Assembly: GCF_940670765.1 (NCBI RefSeq) | Contig: NZ_CALNVW010000050.1 | Span: 62,001 to 126,000 of the forward strand | DNA length: 64,000 bases | DNA from: Streptomyces sp. A 4/2 | GTDB lineage: Bacteria > Actinomycetota > Actinomycetes > Streptomycetales > Streptomycetaceae | Reading direction: 5' to 3' | Part shown: in pieces, positions 42,569 to 52,528 of the stretch | How positions within the stretch are numbered: position 1 is the stretch's first letter | How the letters are laid out: each line of letters opens with the position of its first letter | Notes under the pieces: model-generated | Seen by the model: only the letters and a program-made list of their open reading frames with translations | What the model was told of the DNA's origin: nothing | Database searches by the model: none | Position numbers and translations under genes: made by a program

Positions 42569-42642
42569 TAGTGTCAGAAAACAAATCAAGTCGGCCGGCC
42601 GGTGACGCCGTCGGCCGAGCCGGTGTCGACCAGAGGCAGACC

Positions 42643-43812
42643 ATGTCGGACCGTTTCACCCCCACCCCCGCGGACAGGTTCACCTTCGGACTCTGGACCG
42701 TCGGCTGGAAGGGCAACGACCCCTTCGGCGACGCCACCCGCCCCGCACTCGATCCCGTGGAGTCCGTGGAGCGCCTCGCGGAACTGGGCGCCCACGGCGT
42801 GACCTTCCACGACGACGACCTGATCCCGTTCGGCGCCCCGGAGTCCGAGCGGGCGGCGCTCGTCACCCGCTTCAAGGAGGCCCTGGACCGCACCGGTCTC
42901 AAGGTCCCGATGGCCACCACGAACCTGTTCACGCATCCGGTCTTCAAGGACGGCGGCTTCACCGCGAACGACCGCGACGTCCGCCGGTTCGCGCTGCGCA
43001 AGGTCATCCGCAACATCGATCTCGCTGCCGAACTGGGTGCCCGGACCTATGTCGCCTGGGGCGGCCGTGAGGGCGCGGAGTCGGGAGCCGCGAAGGACGT
43101 CCGGGTGGCGCTCGACCGGATGAAGGAAGCCTTCGACCTGCTCGGTGAGTACGTCGTCGACCAGGGCTACGACCTGCGCTTCGCCATCGAACCCAAGCCG
43201 AACGAGCCGCGTGGCGACATCCTGCTCCCCACCGTCGGGCACGCCCTGGCCTTCATCGAGCGCCTGGAACGCCCCGAGATGTACGGCGTGAACCCGGAGG
43301 TCGGCCATGAGCAGATGGCCGGACTGAACTTCCCGCACTCCATCGCCCAGGCCATCTGGGCGGGCAAGCTCTTCCACATCGACCTGAACGGCCAGTCCGG
43401 CATCAAGTACGACCAGGACCTGCGCTTCGGCGCCGGTGATCTGCGCCAGGCGTTCTGGCTGGTGGACCTGTTGGAGAGCGCGGGCTACGAGGGGCCGCGT
43501 CACTTCGACTTCAAGCCGGTCCGCACGGACGGCTTCGACGGGGTCTGGGAATCCGCGAAGAACTGCATGCGCAACTACCTGATCCTCCGGGAGCGCGCGC
43601 TGGCGTTCCGCGCCGATCCGGAGGTGCGCGAGGCGCTGGCCGCCTCGCGGCTGGACGAGCTCGCGCTGCCGACCGCTGCCGACGGGGTCAAGGGGCTGCT
43701 CGCGGACCGTTCCGCGTACGAGGACTTCGACGTGGCGGAAGCGGCGCAGCGCTCGATGGCCTTCGAGGCGCTCGACCAGCTCGCCATGGAGCATCTGCTC
43801 GGCGTCCGCTGA
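42643..43812 (+). CDS. xylA: Xylose isomerase (class I)
   Basis: The protein has 389 aa, the normal length for Streptomyces xylose/glucose isomerase. The ATG at 42643 gives the family N-terminus (M-x-RFTPTPADRFTFGLWTVGW); an upstream in-frame extension to 42571 lacks family similarity. Active-site residues are visible: His56 and Asp59 in HGVTFHDDDLIPFG, the metal Glu in FAIEPKPNEPRGD, Glu and His in GVNPEVGHEQMAGLNF, and HIDLNGQSGIKYDQDLRFG with two metal Asp. It interconverts xylose and xylulose, which fits the XylFGH importer 9 kb away. No xylulokinase gene is adjacent, so that step is encoded elsewhere. Confidence 0.96.
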   Translation: MSDRFTPTPADRFTFGLWTVGWKGNDPFGDATRPALDPVESVERLAELGAHGVTFHDDDLIPFGAPESERAALVTRFKEALDRTGLKVPMATTNLFTHPVFKDGGFTANDRDVRRFALRKVIRNIDLAAELGARTYVAWGGREGAESGAAKDVRVALDRMKEAFDLLGEYVVDQGYDLRFAIEPKPNEPRGDILLPTVGHALAFIERLERPEMYGVNPEVGHEQMAGLNFPHSIAQAIWAGKLFHIDLNGQSGIKYDQDLRFGAGDLRQAFWLVDLLESAGYEGPRHFDFKPVRTDGFDGVWESAKNCMRNYLILRERALAFRADPEVREALAASRLDELALPTAADGVKGLLADRSAYEDFDVAEAAQRSMAFEALDQLAMEHLLGVR

Positions 43813-43841
43813 CGCTCGACCGGAGTGCCTGTGCACCACGA

Positions 43842-43876
43842 AGGGCCGCACCTCCCGTGACGGGAGGTGCGGCCCT
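43842..43876. terminator. Bidirectional terminator between xylA and acnA
   Basis: AGGGCCGCACCTCCCG, loop TGA, exact complement: a perfect 16-bp stem between convergent genes. Confidence 0.88.
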
Positions 43877-43894
43877 CGCTGTCGCTGCCGGACC

Positions 43895-46609
<2,715 letters not shown>

Positions 46610-46722
46610 GACAGTCTCCTTCATCAATGTGCGCGTACTACCGCGCCGCGCCTCATGTGCGGCCGGCGCCGCATGGTGCCACCTACGGCTGCTCGGCCGT
46701 CCGCTGTGATAAGGATTAGTTA

Positions 46723-46735
46723 GGTAACCCTTACC
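46723..46735. promoter_or_regulatory. Palindrome GGTAA-CCC-TTACC upstream of acnA
   Basis: A perfect 5-3-5 palindrome embedded in TTAGTTAGGTAACCCTTA, which loosely resembles (about 12 of 19) the DtxR/DmdR iron box. Iron control of an iron-sulfur enzyme would make sense, but the match is weak. Confidence 0.35.
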
Positions 46736-46764
46736 GAGTGGCGGCTGCGATACGCCTCGGCAGA

Positions 46765-46782
46765 TATCTCGATGTCGAGATA
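46765..46782. promoter_or_regulatory. 18-bp perfect palindrome upstream of acnA
   Basis: TATCTCGA - TG - TCGAGATA, a perfect palindrome about 155 bp upstream of acnA. It is typical in size for a TetR or MarR dimer site. Which regulator binds is unknown. Confidence 0.55.
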
Positions 46783-46980
46783 ACTCTAGTACACGACCGC
46801 ACGGAGGTCATGCGGGGACCACGCTGACCTCTGCCATCCGATCGAGGCGTTCGACAGCGAACCCAGTCGTTCCGGCTTCCTTGCCGGCGAACCTGGTCGT
46901 ACGCGGGGACGCACCGGGGGTGCTGGGTGGCCGTACCGGTCGGGATGGATCTTGCGGAGCCGCCTCCGCCTCCCGGAGAC

Positions 46981-48021
46981 TCAGAACGACACGGTGAGGG
47001 CGATGACGACGATGTTGGCGATGAGGTACAAGCCCGTCGCGATGACGAAAGTGCGGTTGTTGAAGCGCCGCGCCGCCGGTTCGGCCATGGGATCGGTCAA
47101 CAGCTTCATGACGTAGGTGGTGCTGGCGACACCGACCAGTACGTAGAGCAGGCTCATGAAGTGGATTTCTTCGACCAGCGTCACGTTCAGGAAGGTGCCC
47201 AGCGCCTCGTCGACCGCCCGCAGGTTGAGCATGATCGTGAAGAGCGCGGTACCGAGAATCCCGAGCCGTGCGACCATGGCGACCTCGTTGTCCTTCGACC
47301 AGATCAGAAACGAGATCAGGGCGACCAGGAGAGCCACATATACCGGCAGGATCTGCTTACCGAAACTCGTGAGGTCCACTCGGGTGAGCTTGAACTCGAT
47401 CACCAGCTGGGAGTAGTGACTGCTGCCTCCTTGTTTGAGCCGGGGATCGCCGAAGCTCGTCCTGTAGGACGCGTCACCGACACCGATCCGGAATCGCGTG
47501 ATCTTGAAGTCGCCGGGATGGATCCCGGGGTTGTACGTGGAGTTCTTCGCATCCGCCCGGTAGACGAACCGTGACTTGTCCAGTTTGTTTTCCTCGACCC
47601 GGATCCGGACGACCTGTTTGTCGAACGGGAAGTCCGTCAGGTTCAGGGTCTGCCGGAAGGTCCCGGCCACTTTGACCTGAGTCCAGTACTCGTTGTCCAC
47701 CTTCTCGCTGGAAGGCGCGGTCAGCGTCGTCTTCGTCGCGTTGGTGAATTCGAGACGCTGGACAGCGGCAAGGTCCTTGCGTGGGCATACGCTCCACAGC
47801 CACAGGTCCGCGTTCACGGTGCTCTCGACCGGATTCACCGCGTAGAGGTCGGTGACGTAAGCCCCGACCCTGCAACTGGGCACGGCCGCAGCGGCGGGCG
47901 TGACGATGATCAGCGTGCTCAGCACCGCAGCGACCGCTGCGAGCAGGGCGGTCGCTCCCGACGGGAGCCCGGCCAGGAAGTCACGTCGGCCGTTCGCTGG
48001 CCCGCCGTACGAACGGGGCAT
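46981..48021 (-). CDS. Prokaryotic pentameric ligand-gated ion channel homologue
   Basis: The protein has 346 aa. The N-terminus has a twin-Arg/hydrophobic export signal (GRRDFLAG... LLAAVAAVLSTLIIVTPAAAA). Residues about 48-220 form a strand-rich extracellular domain starting VGAYVTDLYAVNPVESTVNADLWLW and containing LNLTDFPFDKQ (FPFDKQ at 131-136), the FPFDxQ hallmark of the Cys-loop. Four helices follow: about 222-241 (IWSKDN after it), 247-267, 284-305 and 323-345, as in GLIC and ELIC. Cys50 and Cys79 may form a disulfide. The gene stands alone; ligand and ion selectivity are unknown. The hydrophobic second helix lacks the charged ring typical of cation channels, but a final call needs modelling. 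Confidence 0.8.
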   Translation of the reverse strand: MPRSYGGPANGRRDFLAGLPSGATALLAAVAAVLSTLIIVTPAAAAVPSCRVGAYVTDLYAVNPVESTVNADLWLWSVCPRKDLAAVQRLEFTNATKTTLTAPSSEKVDNEYWTQVKVAGTFRQTLNLTDFPFDKQVVRIRVEENKLDKSRFVYRADAKNSTYNPGIHPGDFKITRFRIGVGDASYRTSFGDPRLKQGGSSHYSQLVIEFKLTRVDLTSFGKQILPVYVALLVALISFLIWSKDNEVAMVARLGILGTALFTIMLNLRAVDEALGTFLNVTLVEEIHFMSLLYVLVGVASTTYVMKLLTDPMAEPAARRFNNRTFVIATGLYLIANIVVIALTVSF

Positions 48022-48363
48022 ACCTGCGAGCCTCCAAGGACGCCGGCGGGAGCAGCAGGAACTGCCTCAGGGGAGCGTTTCCACGCGGACCTTAACCCGG
48101 CGGCCGAGGCAAGGTCGCGATCAGAGCGGCCCACCCCGCAGACCGGCTCAGATGCACCCGTTCGGCCCATGTCCAGGGCCTCGGCGCGGCTGTCGACCAC
48201 GCAGGCGGCATGCTCATGACCGCCCAGGCGGCGCCCTCTGTGTGGACAGGTGGCGGGCGTTGCGTGCGGTTTCGTCTCACCTGAGTATCCGAAACCGCCT
48301 GTCTCATCCCATCCAGTCCCCGCGGGTCGGCGGAGATGCGGACGACTGACTTCATCGAGAGCA
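48022..48363. other. Intergenic region between MarR gene end and channel-like gene
   Basis: This is 342 bp. Short open frames exist on both strands, but none has a ribosome binding site, consistent codon bias or family similarity I recognise. GGAGG lies about 13 bp before the channel ATG. I see nothing else I can support. Confidence 0.4.
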
Positions 48364-48912
48364 TCAACCTGGTTCTGCCGCCCCTGGCCGAGCAGCAGGT
48401 GACCGGGATTCAACTTCCCCCTGCTCACGTCGGCCCGCTCGATCCGGTTCCGGTGCGCCGTTCGGTTGCCGGGCCGTGGCTGCGCGCCGTGGCTGCGCGG
48501 GTGTCAGCAGCGCGGCGAGCCGGTGGGTCTCCGCGAGGTAGCGGTCGTAGGGGAAGCCGGCCTGCAGGAGGGCGGTGCGGAGTTCTTCCTCCAGGGGCTT
48601 GCCCTCGACCAGGAAGGCGTCCTGGCCCGTCGGGGTGAGGGTGACCAGGCGTCGGCGTCGGTGGGCGGGGTCGACGCTGATCGTCACGTACCCCTGCGCC
48701 TCCAGCGGGCGCAGGGAGCGGCTGATGGCCGGGTCGGACAGGGTCAGGGCCTCGGCGAGCTGGTGCTGGGTGGCGGGTTGGATCTCCTCAAGGGTGCCCA
48801 GTAGTCGCAGTTGACTGTGGGAGAGGCGCTGGTTCGGGTCGGCGCGGCGCCGGGCCGCCTCGCCCATCAGCATGACCACGCGGTACAGGAGCTCTGCCAG
48901 TCCTTCGTCCAT
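48364..48912 (-). CDS. MarR-family transcriptional regulator
   Basis: The protein has 182 aa. The winged HTH runs LSHSQLRLLGTLEEIQPATQHQLAEALTLSDPAISRSLRPLEAQGYVTISVDPAHRRRRLVTLTPTGQDAF in segments, with the Arg-rich wing typical of MarR. N- and C-terminal helices form the dimer interface. The last 30 residues are a low-complexity Arg/Pro tail. It is divergent from a DUF6790 membrane protein gene, and a perfect 26-bp palindrome sits between the two starts, 20 bp from this one. It therefore probably represses both itself and its neighbour; the ligand is unknown. Confidence 0.9.
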   Translation of the reverse strand: MDEGLAELLYRVVMLMGEAARRRADPNQRLSHSQLRLLGTLEEIQPATQHQLAEALTLSDPAISRSLRPLEAQGYVTISVDPAHRRRRLVTLTPTGQDAFLVEGKPLEEELRTALLQAGFPYDRYLAETHRLAALLTPAQPRRAATARQPNGAPEPDRAGRREQGEVESRSPAARPGAAEPG

Positions 48913-48932
48913 ACGTCCACCCTACCTGATAC

Positions 48933-48958
48933 TTGCATGGTTAATATTAACCATGCAA
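48933..48958. promoter_or_regulatory. Perfect 26-bp palindrome: likely MarR operator
   Basis: TTGCATGGTTAAT followed directly by its exact reverse complement. It lies between divergent starts (20 bp from the MarR gene, 11 bp from the DUF6790 gene) and contains TAATAT/ATTAA -10-like bases, so a bound dimer would close both promoters. Confidence 0.8.
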
Positions 48959-48969
48959 CACTCAGATTC

Positions 48970-49497
48970 ATGGACAACCTCCCGTACGCCGTTCAGACCA
49001 CGTTTCCGCTTCTCTTCATGCTGGTACCCGCCCTCGGAGCGCTGCTGAGCTGCCGTCGCCGCGGTCCGGGCCGGTCGGCGGCGGAGATCTGGCAGCGCTG
49101 GTGGTCGGTCGGCGCCCTTGGCGTCGGAAGCCTGTGGATCACGATCTCGTTCCTGGCGATCCCGAAGGGCATGGCCGACACCATCGGCTTCGCCACCTCG
49201 CCGTTCCAGTTCGAGATCGCCTTCGCCAACCTCGGCCTCGCCGTGCTGGGCTTCCGCGGCGCGTCCGCATCGCCCCGCGAGCGACTCACGAGCGGGTTGG
49301 CCGCCGCCGCGTTCCTGTGGGGAGCCACGATCGGCCACGTCTACCAATGGTTCGCCAACGGCGACCACGCCGCCGGAAACACGGGTGGCATCCTGGCCAA
49401 CGACGTCCTCATTCCCGCCGTCTTGATCGCCCTGGCCGCCCGGGACGTCCGCCGCGCCGGCTCGGGCCGCGGCCACACCGCCCGCCCGGCCGCCTGA
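48970..49497 (+). CDS. DUF6790 family membrane protein
   Basis: The protein has 175 aa with four or five transmembrane helices (YAVQTTFPLLFMLVPALGALLSC, WWSVGALGVGSLWITISFLAIPKG, FQFEIAFANLGLAVLGFRG, LTSGLAAAAFLWGATIGHVYQWF, ILANDVLIPAVLIALAARDV). The segment IPKGMADTIGFATSPFQFEIAFANL matches the DUF6790 family as I recall it. The ATG at 48970 lacks a ribosome binding site and may be leaderless, read from a promoter inside the palindrome. Control by the adjacent MarR suggests inducible expression, perhaps in response to a small toxic compound; this is inference. Confidence 0.82.
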   Translation: MDNLPYAVQTTFPLLFMLVPALGALLSCRRRGPGRSAAEIWQRWWSVGALGVGSLWITISFLAIPKGMADTIGFATSPFQFEIAFANLGLAVLGFRGASASPRERLTSGLAAAAFLWGATIGHVYQWFANGDHAAGNTGGILANDVLIPAVLIALAARDVRRAGSGRGHTARPAA

Positions 49498-49642
49498 CCA
49501 CGGCGGCCCACCCGCCCGGCAGCGGAGCCCGCGACGATGCGAAAGGCCGGCTTCGATCGGCCAATGTTCCTCCCGGGACCGGGGCTTGAGACCGCATCCC
49601 GGCCGTCTCCGCGCGGGGTCGTCGGCCTGATTGACTGGTCGC

Positions 49643-50455
49643 ATGAACAGGGACTTAGGCGCACCCCGGCCCGACCAGGCGGCGTACATGCTGCGCATGG
49701 CCGGAACGGGGCGTACGTACAAGGAGCAGCTGCTCGCCCTCCTCGATGTCCGGGCCGGCCAGACCGCGCTGGATGTCGGATGCGGGCCCGGCGCCGACCT
49801 CGGCGACTTCTCCCGGCTGGTCGGTGCGGGCGGCAGGGTGATCGGGGTCGACCGCGACCCGGCCATGGTGGCCGAAGCGCGGCGCCGGGCGAGCGGGCCG
49901 GCGCCCGTCGAGATCCGGGAGGGTGACGCACATGCGCTGCCGGTGGAGCCGGGGAGCGTGGACCGGGCCAGGATCGACCGCGTACTGATGCATGTCGACG
50001 ATCCGGCCGCCGCGCTCGGCGCGTTGCACCGCGCGGTCCGTCCGGGCGGGCTCGTGGGGCTCGCCGAGCCCGACTGGGACACCCTGGTCGTCGACGCGGA
50101 CGACCTCGAAACCGGTCGGGCCTTCACCCGCTTCACCACCACGGTCGCCGTCCGCAACGCCACGATCGGGCGCCGTCTCGCCCGCCTCGCCGAGGAAGCC
50201 GGGTTCACGGTGCTGACCGTGCTGGCGAACACCCCGGTACTGCGGGACCCGGAAGTCGCCGACTACGCCCTGGGGCTCGGCCGCAACACCCGGAAGGCCA
50301 TCGACGCCGGCCACATCGACGAGGACCGCGGCACGCGCTGGTTCGAGTCGCTGAGCCAGGGGCCTTTCCTCGCCTCCTGCACGGTGTTCACGGTGATCTG
50401 TTCGCGCGGCGTCACTCCAATGGCCGACCCCGATGAAGCGTCATCTCATATCTGA
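49643..50455 (+). CDS. Class I SAM-dependent methyltransferase
   Basis: The protein has 270 aa from the ATG at 49643 (a TTG 12 bp earlier is possible; neither has a clear ribosome binding site). SAM motif I is ALDVGCGPGADLGDFSRLV with the acidic VIGVDRDPAMVAEARRRA after strand 2. The UbiE/Methyltransf_11-like core continues with VEIREGDAHALPVEPGSVDRARIDRVLMHVDDPAAALGALHRAVRPGGLVGLAEPDWDT. The substrate is unknown. It ends 14 bp before the MurA-like gene, whose promoter palindrome lies within this gene's last codons. Confidence 0.87.
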   Translation: MNRDLGAPRPDQAAYMLRMAGTGRTYKEQLLALLDVRAGQTALDVGCGPGADLGDFSRLVGAGGRVIGVDRDPAMVAEARRRASGPAPVEIREGDAHALPVEPGSVDRARIDRVLMHVDDPAAALGALHRAVRPGGLVGLAEPDWDTLVVDADDLETGRAFTRFTTTVAVRNATIGRRLARLAEEAGFTVLTVLANTPVLRDPEVADYALGLGRNTRKAIDAGHIDEDRGTRWFESLSQGPFLASCTVFTVICSRGVTPMADPDEASSHI

Positions 50456-50463
50456 GATAGCGT
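50443..50463 (+). promoter_or_regulatory. Palindrome overlapping the leaderless promoter of the HTH-MurA gene
   Basis: ATCTCA - TATC - TGAGAT (50443-50458) is a perfect palindrome. Its last base starts TAGCGT (50458-50463), a TAnnnT -10 located 6 nt before the ATG at 50470. The encoded protein has its own HTH domain, so autoregulation is plausible. Confidence 0.55.
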
Positions 50464-50469
50464 TCCCGT

Positions 50470-51999
50470 ATGGCAGACGACTACCTCGTACGCATCGGCA
50501 AGCTCATCCGTGACGCCCGTCAGCACCGGGGCTGGACACAGACTCAGCTTGCCGATGCGCTCTCCACCAGCCAGAGTGCTGTGAACCGCATCGAACGCGG
50601 TAACCAGAACATCAGCCTTGAGATGATCGCCCGTATCGGCGAGGCACTTGACAGTGAGATCGTCTCGCTGGGCTATGCCGGGCCGATGCATCTGCGCGTG
50701 GTCGGCGGACGCCGGCTCTCCGGCTCGATCGACGTCAAGACGAGCAAGAACGCCTGTGTGGCGCTGCTTTGCGCGTCGCTGCTCAACAAGGGACGCACGG
50801 TGCTGCGGCGGGTGGCGCGCATCGAAGAGGTGTTCCGGCTCCTGGAGGTGCTCAACTCCATCGGGGTGCGCACCCGTTGGATCAACGAGGGCAAGGACCT
50901 GGAGATCGTTCCCGGCGCCGAGCTGGACATGGCGGCGATCGACGCGACGGCTGCCCGCCGTACCCGCTCGATCATCATGTTCCTCGGCCCGCTGCTGCAC
51001 CGCCTGGACAGCTTCAAGCTGCCGTACGCCGGAGGCTGCGACCTCGGTACGCGCACGATCGAGCCCCATATGATCGCGCTGCGCCGCTTCGGGCTGGACA
51101 TCACTGCGACCGAGGGGCTCTACCACGCCCGGGTGGAGCGGGGAGCGACCCCCGACCGCCCGATCGTGCTGACCGAGCGCGGGGACACGGTCACCGAGAA
51201 CGCGCTGCTCGCGGCTGCCCGCAGCGGCGGGGTGACGGTGATCCGCAACGCGTCCTCCAACTACATGGTCCAGGACCTGTGTTTCTTCCTGGAGGCCCTG
51301 GGCGTGGAGGTCGAGGGCATCGGCACCACGACGCTGACGGTGCACGGAATGCCGCACATCGACGTGGACGTCGACTACTCCCCCTCCGAGGACCCGGTCG
51401 AGGCGATGAGCCTGCTGGCCGCCGCCGTGGTCACGGAGTCGGAGCTGACGATCCGCCGGGTGCCCGTCGAGTTCATGGAGATCGAGCTCGCGGTACTGGA
51501 GGAGATGGGCCTCGACCACGACCGCAGTGGCGAGTACCCGGCGGACAACGGCCGGACGCGGCTGGTGGACCTCACGGTGCGCCCGTCCAAGCTGGAAGCT
51601 CCGATCGACAAGATCCACCCGATGCCCTTCCCCGGGTTGAACATCGACAACGTGCCGTTCTTCGCGGCCATCGCGGCGGTCGCCCAGGGCCAGACCCTGA
51701 TCCACGACTGGGTCTACGACAACCGCGCCATCTATCTGACCGACCTCAACCGGCTGGGCGGCAGGCTGCAACTCCTCGACCCGCACCGGGTGCTGGTCGA
51801 GGGCCCGACCCGCTGGCGGGCGGCCGAGATGATGTGCCCGCCCGCACTGCGTCCCGCGGTGGTGGTGCTGCTGGCGATGATGGCCGCCGAGGGCACGTCG
51901 GTGCTGCGCAATGTGTACGTGATCAACCGCGGGTACGAGGAGCTGGCCGAGCGGCTCAACTCCGTCGGGGCGCAGATCGAGACGTTCAGGGACATCTGA
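50470..51999 (+). CDS. murA: HTH (XRE) - UDP-GlcNAc 1-carboxyvinyltransferase (MurA-like) fusion
   Basis: The protein has 509 aa. Residues about 7-65 are a Cro/CI-type HTH (IGKLIRDARQHRGWTQTQLADALSTSQSAVNRIERG). From 73 the enolpyruvyl-transferase fold begins (MHLRVVGGRRLSGSIDVKTSKNA) with the catalytic-type Lys93-Asn94 pair. The Cys loop YAGGCDLGTRTIEPH keeps Cys190 at the PEP/fosfomycin position, and IDNVPFFAAIAAVAQGQTLIHD and MMCPPALRPAVVVLLAMMA are recognisable. It is a second MurA type in Streptomyces. Whether it makes UDP-GlcNAc-enolpyruvate or uses the fold as a sensor for the HTH is open. A 19-bp terminator follows. Confidence 0.9.
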   Translation: MADDYLVRIGKLIRDARQHRGWTQTQLADALSTSQSAVNRIERGNQNISLEMIARIGEALDSEIVSLGYAGPMHLRVVGGRRLSGSIDVKTSKNACVALLCASLLNKGRTVLRRVARIEEVFRLLEVLNSIGVRTRWINEGKDLEIVPGAELDMAAIDATAARRTRSIIMFLGPLLHRLDSFKLPYAGGCDLGTRTIEPHMIALRRFGLDITATEGLYHARVERGATPDRPIVLTERGDTVTENALLAAARSGGVTVIRNASSNYMVQDLCFFLEALGVEVEGIGTTTLTVHGMPHIDVDVDYSPSEDPVEAMSLLAAAVVTESELTIRRVPVEFMEIELAVLEEMGLDHDRSGEYPADNGRTRLVDLTVRPSKLEAPIDKIHPMPFPGLNIDNVPFFAAIAAVAQGQTLIHDWVYDNRAIYLTDLNRLGGRLQLLDPHRVLVEGPTRWRAAEMMCPPALRPAVVVLLAMMAAEGTSVLRNVYVINRGYEELAERLNSVGAQIETFRDI

Positions 52000-52040
52000 C
52001 CCACCCGTCCCCCAACAGGGCAGCACCCACCGCATCCTGA

Positions 52041-52083
52041 ACCGTGCCGGGCCGGTCGCACCTCGCGACCGGCCCGGCACGGT
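52041..52083 (+). terminator. Terminator after the HTH-MurA gene
   Basis: ACCGTGCCGGGCCGGTCGC, 5-nt loop, exact complement: a perfect 19-bp stem 42 bp after the stop. Confidence 0.9.
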
Positions 52084-52528
52084 CATGTCCGGCCTCGGCC
52101 CTCGCGGATTCCTCCCGCGACGCCCGGACCCCATCGCGGACAATCGACCCGAAGAATTCCCAACCATGATCAATCGGGCACGTCCGGCAAATAGCCAACA
52201 CCCCGCATGACCCCAAATGGGCCCCTTGCTGAATTTCCGTCAGATGCCAGATTGATAACGCTTCCCCAGGAACGGCACCCCGTTCCGTGGTGCTAAGATC
52301 ATCGCACTTGCCTGGCTGTCCCAAACCAGCTATGGCAAATTAATCGCGCAGCGCGTCGGCCCAGAATTCCGCCACCCCGGGGGGAACTATGCCATCAGCC
52401 GGGCCTTTCAAGGCAGTCGGGCAGGAGTACGCGCGCGACCGATCCCGTATGTCTGAGGCCACGAGCGAACTCGACCGCACCCCCGAGACATTCAGCACCC
52501 GGCGGCCCAGCCACCCGAAGAGAGCCTT
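52084..52528 (+). other. Leader/promoter region of the conservon operon
   Basis: 445 bp without a gene. GGAACGG - CACC - CCGTTCC (52269-52286) is a perfect 7-bp inverted repeat, followed 7 bp later by TAAGAT (52294-52299), a possible -10 about 230 bp before cvnA. The -35 position falls inside the inverted repeat, so regulation there is plausible. Composition is AT-richer than in the flanking genes, as in many developmentally controlled Streptomyces leaders. Confidence 0.45.

Larger units (their letters stand above)
46610..46980. other. Intergenic region upstream of acnA
   Basis: This is 371 bp without a gene. It contains two palindromes (listed separately) and a pair of imperfect direct 14-mers, GCGAACCCAGTCGT (46857-46870) and GCGAACCTGGTCGT (46887-46900), 30 bp apart near the end of the channel-like gene. 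The acnA promoter must lie here; no convincing -35/-10 pair stands out. Confidence 0.5.

Noticed and set aside
46857..46900. Pair of similar 14-mers read as an attachment site or transposon end
   Set aside because: They are imperfect direct repeats 30 bp apart with no integrase, transposase or tRNA nearby.
48092..48367. Possible 91-residue gene between the MarR and channel-like genes
   Set aside because: No ribosome binding site, mixed codon bias and no recognisable family; treated as intergenic.
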